DNA of 37,385 nucleotides from positions 1 to 37,385 of IMG/VR virus record IMGVR_UViG_3300035698_015494, one strand, 5' to 3'. This document shows positions 7,334 through 15,602 of the stretch, in pieces. The notes below the pieces were generated by a model, which saw only the letters and a list, made by a program, of their open reading frames with translations, had not been told where the DNA came from and searched no databases. This DNA is from a virus. A program made the translations under genes and the position numbers. How positions within the stretch are numbered: the stretch's first letter is position 1; each line of letters opens with the position of its first letter.

Positions 7334-8568
7334 TACCACCACCTCGATTTGTGCACAGGACTTCCGTCAAGAGGATCAATAACGCCGTCGTCGTCCGTCC
7401 AAAATCCCCATGTTTCCAGCGCGTATTTTTTTTGATCTGCAGTCCAAGAATTATCCCACACCGTCACTACACCGCCGCCAAGGTAGGAAGGAAACGTTAC
7501 CGCATCACTTGTCCATTTCCCGACAACAGCACCTATGCCTTTCAAGTCGTCAGCGCGCACGGTAATTTTATTCGTGTTGTAATCTTTCGCGAGATCGTTA
7601 ATCTCCATTACTCGAGAGTCCAGCCACGGAATATTCTCGGAATCGTCTGATCGTTTAAACGACAATCGGAACCGGTCGCCAATGTTATGTGCAGCGAGTT
7701 CCAACTTGTGAATGAACTCTACGTTTGCAGTCGGACTTTCGTATATCAGATTCATACGCGACAGCCACAAGTCCACGCCTGCTGAATTTGTCAATAACGT
7801 TTGCACGCTGCGGCTTCGCCCTATGCCATATACCCGCTCCGTCTTCGTCGTGCTTCGTTGCGAGTATCGATATGCACTTGAATACCAATCCTTTTGCCAG
7901 CCGCACCGTACGGTTTTCCGAATCGGGTCGAGGTCCGATCTAATGTATACGTCCTTGATATTCAAGTCGCTGACTTCTGTTAGGTCGTCGCCAAATGTCG
8001 GTTCCCAAATTGTGACTGAATGCAGCCCGTTATTATTCACAAAGAACGTACCCATGCAGGATTTCATCACAAGGCCGATTTCCGTAAGTGCCGGCGAAAA
8101 GTCGTTTATCACTTCGCCGACTTCGTACAGTGAAGCCGCGGCCAACGCCGTGCTGCGCGCGGTCATATCCCATTCCCATTCTACTACTCCGACCAACGCC
8201 GCTATTTCCCGCGTCACGTCAATCGGATTATTCACGCAAATTGTTCCGCTCATGTACCCTTGCATGTCTGCAGTCACAGTATCGCCGGGTGTAAATGTAG
8301 CAGTGGCAAGCGTGAACGTTGCGTCAGTAAGATTGTCGTTGGAGTGAGGGACAAAGATTCCGTTCACATATACTTTGCTCACAGAACCGATAGGGTGCAC
8401 TTCCGTATCCGCAAGCTTGAACGTATAGCTGGAAGTCGAAGTCTGCGAATCCAAGCACGTTGCCGGGACTGCTTTCAATTCGCCCCACGTTAAAGGAATC
8501 CCGCGCCCCACGTCAACGCTTGAGATATTCGGATAATCGGACAAAAGGAACGTGTTGATAGGCAGCAT
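7333..8568 (-). CDS. Tail protein, probable baseplate/tail-tip component
   Basis: This encodes 411 residues from the ATG at 8568; a TTG three codons upstream is an alternative. A hub- or tip-like layout is suggested by an N-terminal strand-rich part (SYTFKLADTE, VSKVYVNGIFVPH), a helical middle (ALAAASLYEVGEVINDFSPA) and a beta-rich half (GDRFRLSFKRSDD, NKITVRADDLKG) like those in tail-tip proteins of siphophages. No enzymatic motif is seen. It lies between the LamG tail protein and the putative fibre gene. The family is not certain; tail location is well supported by gene order. Confidence 0.7.
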   Translation of the reverse strand: MLPINTFLLSDYPNISSVDVGRGIPLTWGELKAVPATCLDSQTSTSSYTFKLADTEVHPIGSVSKVYVNGIFVPHSNDNLTDATFTLATATFTPGDTVTADMQGYMSGTICVNNPIDVTREIAALVGVVEWEWDMTARSTALAAASLYEVGEVINDFSPALTEIGLVMKSCMGTFFVNNNGLHSVTIWEPTFGDDLTEVSDLNIKDVYIRSDLDPIRKTVRCGWQKDWYSSAYRYSQRSTTKTERVYGIGRSRSVQTLLTNSAGVDLWLSRMNLIYESPTANVEFIHKLELAAHNIGDRFRLSFKRSDDSENIPWLDSRVMEINDLAKDYNTNKITVRADDLKGIGAVVGKWTSDAVTFPSYLGGGVVTVWDNSWTADQKKYALETWGFWTDDDGVIDPLDGSPVHKSRWW

Positions 8569-8580
8569 GGTTTTCAACCG

Positions 8581-9819
8581 CTACTTTGAATCCTGGAACC
8601 GGAAGCGGATCGTTGACATCCGCATTTCCTTACCTTGGATTATTCCTTCAAACTGTTTGGCATATTCGGAGTACGCCAAATCGTCGCCGCCCAACTTGAT
8701 AGTGACCTTCTTGTTTTCCCACGCCCACGAATTGTATCGGTTATCAAACCATCCGTCGTTTTGCAGCTCGACCGAGCCGCCGCTCACGATTGAAATTCCC
8801 CAGAACATATCCGACTTCTGTTGCCGGATCACCGGAATACTTTTTACTGTCGGTTCATAATAGTTCTCGTTGAATACAAGCGAATCCGTTGAGTGATAGA
8901 TTCGGTAATGCCCTACGACTGTTTTGCCGTAAATGGTTCCGCTTGTCGGATACACATACAACCATCCGTTTTCATACACCCACATTCCCGGCCCAATTGA
9001 ACTAGGAGGGATTGCCGTTCCTTTTTCCTCATCAACGATGCTTTGAATTACGGTTTGGCTGAGCGCCGTATTGCAAATCTGCACTTCGTCGATTAAGCCT
9101 GTGAAATTATATGCCGCAGCGGCAGCCGCACCTATCCTTGCAATATCGAAAGTGTAAGACGATGAAGCCTTGGCTGCGGTGTCGATTTGTAGAACGCCGT
9201 TTATATAAAGCCGAACCGTTGTTCCGTCGTACGTTCCCGCAATGTGCACCCACTGATTCGTTGGGCACGTGTCATCGGCTTCTGCTATAAACGCACCGCC
9301 GTCTACAAGATACATAGCAGGCTTACCGCTGGCTTGGAACAGAAGTGTTGCGCCTCCGCTTGACGCTGTTTCCTCTGTTTCGCATATGATTTCATAGGCA
9401 CTGCGCGCCGATGTGATGTACACCCACGCAGCAATCGTAACCGCTGTCAACGTTTCGCCGGATGCGACAACCGAAATATGATCTCCGGAATCACCCGAGT
9501 CATAGCACCGATTGATTTTGCCAGCAGCATACGCCACGTCGCCGTTTTCTACTCCGTCATATCCGTTGCCCGAATCATCGTCCGCGGTGTCTTCAAACCG
9601 GTACAGTGCAACCAAAGAAGCGGCACCGGGGCCGCGATCGTTTAATAATGCATAGCCGTCTTCTTCAACGCTCAGCACGTGCACAGTTCCGATATTTGTT
9701 TTGTAGTAGGAACCTTCAACCGTCCAGTCTTCAAGCAATTCTGACGGCTCGATCTCCACCAGTGATATTTTTTTGCTGCTTGGCTTTGTGAGTAATTCGG
9801 AGAAGGTTGTCGTACTCAC
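8581..9819 (-). CDS. Tail protein with inserted LamG/ConA-like lectin domain
   Basis: This encodes 412 residues from a GTG at 9819, coupled to the previous gene as GTGA. Residues about 65-265 form a LamG_3-type domain: LVALYRFEDTADDDSGNGYD, then VTIAAWVYI, NQWVHIAGTYDGTTVRLYINGV and FTGLIDEVQICNTALS. These are the canonical order of strands in laminin-G/concanavalin-like lectins. The flanking N- and C-terminal parts look like an ordinary siphophage tail-tip protein (a WENKKVTIKLGGDDL strand near the end), so the lectin appears inserted in a tail scaffold. It probably binds host-surface glycans. Confidence 0.8.
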   Translation of the reverse strand: MSTTTFSELLTKPSSKKISLVEIEPSELLEDWTVEGSYYKTNIGTVHVLSVEEDGYALLNDRGPGAASLVALYRFEDTADDDSGNGYDGVENGDVAYAAGKINRCYDSGDSGDHISVVASGETLTAVTIAAWVYITSARSAYEIICETEETASSGGATLLFQASGKPAMYLVDGGAFIAEADDTCPTNQWVHIAGTYDGTTVRLYINGVLQIDTAAKASSSYTFDIARIGAAAAAAYNFTGLIDEVQICNTALSQTVIQSIVDEEKGTAIPPSSIGPGMWVYENGWLYVYPTSGTIYGKTVVGHYRIYHSTDSLVFNENYYEPTVKSIPVIRQQKSDMFWGISIVSGGSVELQNDGWFDNRYNSWAWENKKVTIKLGGDDLAYSEYAKQFEGIIQGKEMRMSTIRFRFQDSK

Positions 9820-10943
9820 TTTTGTTCTCGCAATTTCAAATCACTGATGCGGAACATTGGAGTATTGCGTATCCGCACCCACCGAAACGACTCAACGAAA
9901 TAAACATACTTCGTACTCGCTCCGAGGTTGTGGTCGAACGACACATAGAACGGTTGGTGTACGCCGACTTTATCAAACATTGCTTCGTACCCGTCCAACG
10001 TTGTCGGGTTGTAATACTCACTCACGATCTGTGGGCGTACAGTCCATTCTTTTATCGAGTTTTTTTTGTCGAAGTACGTGGTACCGGCGCGTGATATAAA
10101 ATGCTCCGTCCGCTGTCGGTCGTAATGTGCTGAGTAGCTTATCGTATTCGATTGCCGGAACTCAGGTTCGAAATAATCCCCGGCCCACACGCGCCCTACC
10201 TCTCCATAACTCTGCGTCCGGTTGTAATAATGCAACACAAAGGCACGCACGCTGACCGATGCAAGCTCCAATGCAATGCGTGTTGACGTTTGATTGTAGG
10301 TGATCGTATTGCTATACACGGCATTGTCGGAACTGCTCGTCGGGTATACGTCAAAATTATCCATGTCGCTCGACTGCGCAACGGCGCGCAGCACGACAAC
10401 GGTTCCGCTTTGGAAATTAGTTCCGTCGATAATGAAAGTCGTTACCGACGAAGTAGAACTCAAGTCTACGAAAAGGCTGTGGCACATTCCTTGCACTGTT
10501 GCGCCCGTATAATCCGACGAGCCTGTGTATGTCGTTTTCGGTTCGAAGCCAAGCAGTACGTTGATAAAACTATCCGACGAATACGACCATGACAGTTGGA
10601 ACGTTCCCGACGCTCTGCCGATTGTGAACTTCTGCGTGGTGTCGCTGTACGAGCACACATGGTTAGTAGCAGTCCCTTCGACATCGAGCGCGGTTTCAAT
10701 TACACTTGCCAATCCCGATCCGGTATACGTGCCGGAAGCAATCGCTGCGGTGTATTCGGCGCCGTCCTCAAAGACCAAAGTGTTATTGTGCGCGTGCACG
10801 GTAAATCCCTTAGACGTTCGCCACACCTTACCGAGAATATCGTCCTGCACGTTTATTGCCGGAAGCGTTTCCACTTGATCGCTGTAGAAATATATGCCGC
10901 CAGCGTCAACAAGATTTTCGTATGCAAAATGTAACATGCTCAT
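9816..10943 (-). CDS. Distal tail protein, downstream of tape measure
   Basis: This encodes 375 residues, starting ATGA-coupled with the tape measure stop and preceded by a GAGG site. As the first gene after the tape measure it occupies the place of the distal tail (Dit-like) protein or tail-tip initiator. The sequence is strand-rich with many Ser and Thr; the C-terminal part (ISRAGTTYFDKKNSIKEWTV and later PFYVSFDHN, KYVYFVESFRW) resembles the ring-forming part of such proteins. No galectin-type or other binding domain is obvious. The identification relies mostly on order. Confidence 0.7.
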   Translation of the reverse strand: MSMLHFAYENLVDAGGIYFYSDQVETLPAINVQDDILGKVWRTSKGFTVHAHNNTLVFEDGAEYTAAIASGTYTGSGLASVIETALDVEGTATNHVCSYSDTTQKFTIGRASGTFQLSWSYSSDSFINVLLGFEPKTTYTGSSDYTGATVQGMCHSLFVDLSSTSSVTTFIIDGTNFQSGTVVVLRAVAQSSDMDNFDVYPTSSSDNAVYSNTITYNQTSTRIALELASVSVRAFVLHYYNRTQSYGEVGRVWAGDYFEPEFRQSNTISYSAHYDRQRTEHFISRAGTTYFDKKNSIKEWTVRPQIVSEYYNPTTLDGYEAMFDKVGVHQPFYVSFDHNLGASTKYVYFVESFRWVRIRNTPMFRISDLKLREQK

Positions 10944-13900
10944 AAGTCTGACCTCGTTGCTTGCGGATCAAGTGCTAACGTGCCGTCCGCTGCCGATTGC
11001 TCGACAAACTCAACAACGACTTCCCCTACTTTTCTGTAGTCAAGAATTACCGGAGCAACAACAGGTTCGTATACCGCTGCCGCGGAAGGATCACTTGCCG
11101 ATGCGTCTCCTGGCATACTGCCGTACACGAGTGGAACTAAATTACTATCCACATCACTTACCGCAGTGCCGTACTTGTCTATGATTTCTCCAAGCTCCGA
11201 ACCATACCACCGCTGAACATCATCGACAGGAATACCCGCACTAAGGTATTCTGCTTTTTTCTCATCCAGCAACATCGTGTAATATGCCTCGGGGTCTGAT
11301 GCTCGTAAGAAATCGCGCGCCGTTTTTTTCTGCAACTCTTCCGCTGCGATGTCGGCGTCGGATTTTTCCGGAGTTTGTCGCCCCGGGCCTGACCCCGGTA
11401 CATAACCAAACTCGGCATAGACTAAATCTTTCTGCTCAAACCACCATTTTTTCAACATGTCCTGGTCAAGCTTGTTTGATAGTTTGAGAGTCAGATATTC
11501 CCGTTCGAGATTGTCTAACGCTCTCCCCATAGGTGATAGCTGGTAATCATATGCGAACTGCTCCGCGACCGACCGGGGTGGAAGTTTTAATCCCTCACCC
11601 GTCCCGTTCTCGTTATTTTCCTTTTCCATTCTTTCTGCTGCTATCTTTTGTTTCTCGGTCATGTACGCATTTGCCAACGCGACAAGTCCCGACGCAACGA
11701 TCAATCCGATACCGAGAATCGGATTCGTACCGATAACCATAAGGCCAGCTTGAAGAAGTAATTGCGGCAACGCATCTGCAACAGCGCGCAGCACAGATTT
11801 GAGCCCTGCTCGAAACGTGTCACTCGCATCGCCGCCCCTCGCCAACGCGATTCCTATTTGTTCAAACGCAGGGATAATTGAATTAACCAACACGTCGACA
11901 AGTTCGTCTTTCATCGCCTGTGCGGCTTGCGCGGCGTAGGTCATTTCGTCGTTGGCCCACTTCTCAGTCAGCTTAGTTTTTTCAGTCGATACCCACTCCT
12001 GCACGTCGACCAAATCCACACCAGCGTTTACGAATGCAACGCCGCGCGCGTACAAATCATCCAGTTCAAGGTTGTGCGCATCGTTGCGAAGCGTTGTCAA
12101 ATCTTCGGAAACTATCCCGTCTTTCCTAAACTGCTCCTCCAATGTCGCCCTGTGTTCAGTATCCCATTCTTTGAGATTCGCAAGTCTGGTTGTCAGCGTT
12201 GTATTATCTTCGGTCCGAGATACTTGGCCAAAGTTCATCACGTCTGCCTTCATGTTGTCGTATCGCGTTTGCCATTCGTCGCCGCCGCCGATTGTAAGGT
12301 CGCCATCCATTTCTTTGGCCAGACGCTCGTACTCATCTAACAGAAGCCCGTTGTAAAACTTCGTAACCACAAGCTTGTCAGCACCCAATTTGTCGGCTTC
12401 AATTAAGTCGTCGGCGTACTGACGCCTTATATCCGCAATGCGACTATCGTTTTCGGTATCGAGGTCAAGAGTGAATTGCTTTTCAAACACCAACAAATCT
12501 TCTAACGCTTTCTCGCCGTCTGCAACCTTTTGATCTGCTACCCGTTTGTTTTCTGCTTTCAGCAATAAGGCATAATACGCATGTATCTGCACAGTATCCG
12601 CGCCAAGCTTGCGCGCGCGTTCCAAGTCCTCTGCGTAATCTGCCTTGATTGACTGCAATCGTGTTTCCTGCTCCCGGCGCAACAGCATAGTGAACTCTTT
12701 TTCAAACGCTTTCCGAGTCGTGCGCTTTTCGTTTTCCGCTTCCAGTTGCTTCGCTATTGCCTCCCAATACGCTTCCGCTTCCTTCGACATTTTGTCGAGT
12801 GCTTTCCTATGATCCTCGTCCTTCTTTTTACTGCGCTCCTTGGCAATGGCTTCCAGTTCTTCTTCTGTTGCGCCTAACGCTTCCAGCCGTGCAATGAGAT
12901 CCTGGATAGTGTTGTCGGTTATTTCGTATGGCTCGTCGATTTGATCTACCGGTATCGCAAGCAAGGTACGTATCGCTTCCTTCAACACGTCCTTCTTGGA
13001 AGCAATACTGTCGAAACTTTCGCCTATTGCGGTAGCAAGATTTTCTTCTTCCTCAATCTCTGCTTCTTGCGCGGTAATGGTTTCGTATATACTGTCCCGC
13101 CATTCCTTCCATGATTTTACTGACAAATCAACGCCGTCGCTATTGTCGCCCGACGCATCAGTATTCGCATCGAGTGCGACCGTGCTGTCTTCCAGGCCAG
13201 CTATCGTATCGTCAATCATGTCTACGACTTCTGAGTACCGGCCGATTTTAGCTGCCAGCACAGGGAGGGATCGTTTGTGCCTGTCGATTTCTTCCTGCGT
13301 CATTTGCACCACGCGCCCTTGCGCATCCGTGTACGTTGCAAGTCCCTGCGCTGCGCGTTGCGCGAATTCAAGATCCTCAATCCAGTAGTTCATCTCTTCC
13401 ACACGTTGAGCGCGCAGCAATGCCAGCCGGTCTTTCATCACATCATTCTGACCTTCGTATGCCGTCGTGATGTCGACTATACGTGTTTTGGTAGCAAGCA
13501 TGACTTCGGCGTTCTTCGTCGCAAGTTCAAGGTTTTCCTTTTCGGTTTTCTTGTACTTCACATACCTTGCGATAAATACAGTTATCGCCGCAGTGGCCGC
13601 AACGATAGCAAGGATAGGATTCCCGACCGTCAATAGTTTAAGAGCAAGCTGTACTGCCTTAATCGCTTTCGCAACCTTGTCGGCAACGAGCAACGCCGCG
13701 AATCCTGCAGCCAGCGGAATCAACACGTCCTTCAACGCTCCAATTTGTTGTATCAAGTTCTTTGCCGCGTCGAATGCGTTTTTAAAAAAATCAGCTATCT
13801 TCTCGCCGTTCTGATCCAGCCAATGCCTCAGCTGCGCCATAATATCTTTAATCGCCGGCATCAGTCGGTTTCCGATCTCAATACTCACAGCGGAAAACGT

Positions 13901-14905
13901 TGCCTTCAACCGATCCCACGTCTTCATAAACGTGACGGACATTTTGTTGTATGCGTCGGCAGCGGGTGTGCCTTCGTTCATTAACTCGTTGACTTCTGTA
14001 AACTGCTCGGCGAATCCGTTCGCGCCGATCATGATACCTTGCAGCGCGCGAACGTTCGGAAACAATCTGGTCAAAACGTCAGGAGGCAACCCCTCGAATT
14101 GTTCCATCACAGCGTTGAGGCCTATCCCCTTGATCGCTGCCGCGTCCAACTGTATCCCTAACTCCTTTGCAAGCCTCGTGGAGTCCTCAGTGGGCTTGAG
14201 CATCGATACAAGCGCAGCACGTATAAATGTCATCGAGCGGTCGGTGCTGATACCGCTCTTGGTCATTTGCGCAATCCACGTCGACAAGTCCTCGAAACTC
14301 AATCCGGCATTCGCCGCCAACGTTGCAACGGTACCGATACTCGGTGCCAATTGCGTCATTGTCGTCTTGCCTTCTTTGACAGTGGTAAAAAAGAAATCGG
14401 ACACCCGGGCGGCGTCCGTTGCTTCAAGCTTATATGCATTAAGGACCGTGGTAACCGCGTCGGTCGCAACCGCGGCGTCAACCAATCCTGCTGTTGCAAG
14501 TTTTGCGGATTCTTCCAACACACCAAGCGCGCCTTCCGCATCGATGCCCGCCGACAGTATGTCGTACAGCGATCGGGTAAGAGCAGTGGTGCTCTCGCCA
14601 TATTGCTTTGACATGCTGATAAGTGCTTTCTCGTATTTCGCCATGAGTGGTAGCGTGTCTTTATCAAGCATGGTCGAGACTTCGGCCAGCTGCTTCTGGT
14701 ACTTTGCAGCGTCGGCCGTCCCTTTGACCATCGCCACGCCGATTGCCAGTACTGCGCGCTTCGCAAACTTCCCAATCGTTTTCCACGCTTTGTCGGAAAA
14801 CTTTGAAAACCTACTCGTCGCTATCTGCGCGCCCGTTATAGCAGAATCGAATTGAGTCTTATCGAGAAGGAGCATCGCAACTAATTCGCCTACTTTGAGA
14901 GCCAT
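10940..14905 (-). CDS. Tail tape measure protein
   Basis: This encodes 1321 residues, by far the longest gene; its length sets tail length. The N-terminal third matches the phage tape-measure family: GQY/YGESTTALTRSLYDILSAG-type helices, then GLSFEDLSTWIAQMTKSG and FPNVRALQGIMIGANG. Hydrophobic segments lie near residues 385-450 and 1045-1080, as expected for DNA-ejection pores. Coiled-coil regions with degenerate internal repeats fill residues about 600-1260. An AGAGGA site precedes the ATG, which overlaps the chaperone ORF end. At the canonical 1.5 A per residue the tail would be roughly 200 nm (a rule-of-thumb estimate). Confidence 0.95.
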   Translation of the reverse strand: MALKVGELVAMLLLDKTQFDSAITGAQIATSRFSKFSDKAWKTIGKFAKRAVLAIGVAMVKGTADAAKYQKQLAEVSTMLDKDTLPLMAKYEKALISMSKQYGESTTALTRSLYDILSAGIDAEGALGVLEESAKLATAGLVDAAVATDAVTTVLNAYKLEATDAARVSDFFFTTVKEGKTTMTQLAPSIGTVATLAANAGLSFEDLSTWIAQMTKSGISTDRSMTFIRAALVSMLKPTEDSTRLAKELGIQLDAAAIKGIGLNAVMEQFEGLPPDVLTRLFPNVRALQGIMIGANGFAEQFTEVNELMNEGTPAADAYNKMSVTFMKTWDRLKATFSAVSIEIGNRLMPAIKDIMAQLRHWLDQNGEKIADFFKNAFDAAKNLIQQIGALKDVLIPLAAGFAALLVADKVAKAIKAVQLALKLLTVGNPILAIVAATAAITVFIARYVKYKKTEKENLELATKNAEVMLATKTRIVDITTAYEGQNDVMKDRLALLRAQRVEEMNYWIEDLEFAQRAAQGLATYTDAQGRVVQMTQEEIDRHKRSLPVLAAKIGRYSEVVDMIDDTIAGLEDSTVALDANTDASGDNSDGVDLSVKSWKEWRDSIYETITAQEAEIEEEENLATAIGESFDSIASKKDVLKEAIRTLLAIPVDQIDEPYEITDNTIQDLIARLEALGATEEELEAIAKERSKKKDEDHRKALDKMSKEAEAYWEAIAKQLEAENEKRTTRKAFEKEFTMLLRREQETRLQSIKADYAEDLERARKLGADTVQIHAYYALLLKAENKRVADQKVADGEKALEDLLVFEKQFTLDLDTENDSRIADIRRQYADDLIEADKLGADKLVVTKFYNGLLLDEYERLAKEMDGDLTIGGGDEWQTRYDNMKADVMNFGQVSRTEDNTTLTTRLANLKEWDTEHRATLEEQFRKDGIVSEDLTTLRNDAHNLELDDLYARGVAFVNAGVDLVDVQEWVSTEKTKLTEKWANDEMTYAAQAAQAMKDELVDVLVNSIIPAFEQIGIALARGGDASDTFRAGLKSVLRAVADALPQLLLQAGLMVIGTNPILGIGLIVASGLVALANAYMTEKQKIAAERMEKENNENGTGEGLKLPPRSVAEQFAYDYQLSPMGRALDNLEREYLTLKLSNKLDQDMLKKWWFEQKDLVYAEFGYVPGSGPGRQTPEKSDADIAAEELQKKTARDFLRASDPEAYYTMLLDEKKAEYLSAGIPVDDVQRWYGSELGEIIDKYGTAVSDVDSNLVPLVYGSMPGDASASDPSAAAVYEPVVAPVILDYRKVGEVVVEFVEQSAADGTLALDPQATRSDL

Positions 14906-15225
14906 CCGTAATCCTCTAATTTACCGAGCAAGGTATCCTCGGCGTTCGTGCTACCGGCATTGATCTTCTGCCACTTCATGCCGAGCTTTTTCGAGACTGC
15001 TGCTTCTAATCGCTGTATGTGAATATGTGGTGTAGGGTGCTTTTCCCATAGTGCTAATAGTTCCGATACTTGACGCCACGAAAGTTCCTCCCGAATACCT
15101 TCAACAGTGTAGCCGGGATACGCGCACATCATAAGATGATACGCATGCATTTCTTCTAACTTAGGTGAAGCACTTCCTGTTGGAATATCTCCGTCAGTCC
15201 GGATTTGAAAAAAGGGAGCAGCCAC
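14890..15225 (-). CDS. Tail assembly chaperone, T-like frameshift extension (GT)
   Basis: This open frame overlaps the end of the G-like gene in the -1 frame and is best read as the T part of a G-T fusion. The slippery site at 15207-15216 would make a product of about 237 residues (132 from G, 105 from T). The listed GTG start has no Shine-Dalgarno site, which supports translation only by frameshift. The helical sequence (LEEMHAYHLMMCAYPGYTVE and WRQVSELLALWEKHP) fits the T domain that contacts the tape measure. The stop overlaps the tape measure start by about 15 bp. Confidence 0.75.
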   Translation of the reverse strand: MAAPFFQIRTDGDIPTGSASPKLEEMHAYHLMMCAYPGYTVEGIREELSWRQVSELLALWEKHPTPHIHIQRLEAAVSKKLGMKWQKINAGSTNAEDTLLGKLEDYGWLSK

Positions 15226-15602
15226 CCGAGTGAGTTCAACTCCGCTATCGCTGTCAATACCTCTATCAGTTCACGGATGGTAATGTTGTCGCGCAACCAC
15301 TCCGCATTTATCTCGGCATAACTTTCGTTCCGGTATTCAAACGTGTAATTCCAAATGGTCGCAAGCTCATTGAAAACCAAGTCGCCATACTTACTCAGCA
15401 GCGTCGTGATCTCCATCTCTTTGATGTCCTGCGCTCCGCTCTCCGTCTTCACTTTGTCCACTACCGCTACGAGTTTCATTGCCCAATTCTGTGCTCTGCC
15501 TATCGCCATTTCGTTCAGGACGAACTTCCGCCGACCGATCTCGATACTCATTGCAGATGCGCTCAATTTCTGAATAATCTCGCTTCCTGAATCCTTTGCC
15601 AT
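15156..15602 (-). CDS. Tail assembly chaperone, G-like
   Basis: This encodes 148 residues. It sits immediately before the tape measure and is soluble and mostly helical, as expected for the G protein that binds the tape measure during tail assembly. ATG follows an A7 run and a distant AGAGG. Its 5' 212 bp overlaps the reading frame of the DUF115-like gene. Near its end the codons CTC CCT TTT TTC provide a -1 slip site leading to the T-like frame. Identification rests on position, size and the frameshift rather than on sequence family. Confidence 0.8.
   Translation of the reverse strand: MAKDSGSEIIQKLSASAMSIEIGRRKFVLNEMAIGRAQNWAMKLVAVVDKVKTESGAQDIKEMEITTLLSKYGDLVFNELATIWNYTFEYRNESYAEINAEWLRDNITIRELIEVLTAIAELNSLGWLLPFFKSGLTEIFQQEVLHLS
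15207..15216 (-). promoter_or_regulatory. -1 programmed ribosomal frameshift site (G to GT)
   Basis: On the minus strand the bases CCCTTTTTTC are read in the G frame as C CCT TTT TTC. They contain two overlapping canonical slippery heptamers, C-CCT-TTT and T-TTT-TTC, both in the zero frame. A -1 slip moves ribosomes to the codons CAA ATC CGG of the T-like frame, open to 14890. A G-to-GT shift at this place, just before the tape measure, is conserved in siphophages. I did not identify a downstream pseudoknot. Confidence 0.75.

Noticed and set aside
13932-14855. Plus-strand open frame of 307 codons
   Set aside because: Lies wholly opposite the tape measure gene and has the Ser/Ala-rich composition of an antisense shadow; no Shine-Dalgarno site or family motif.
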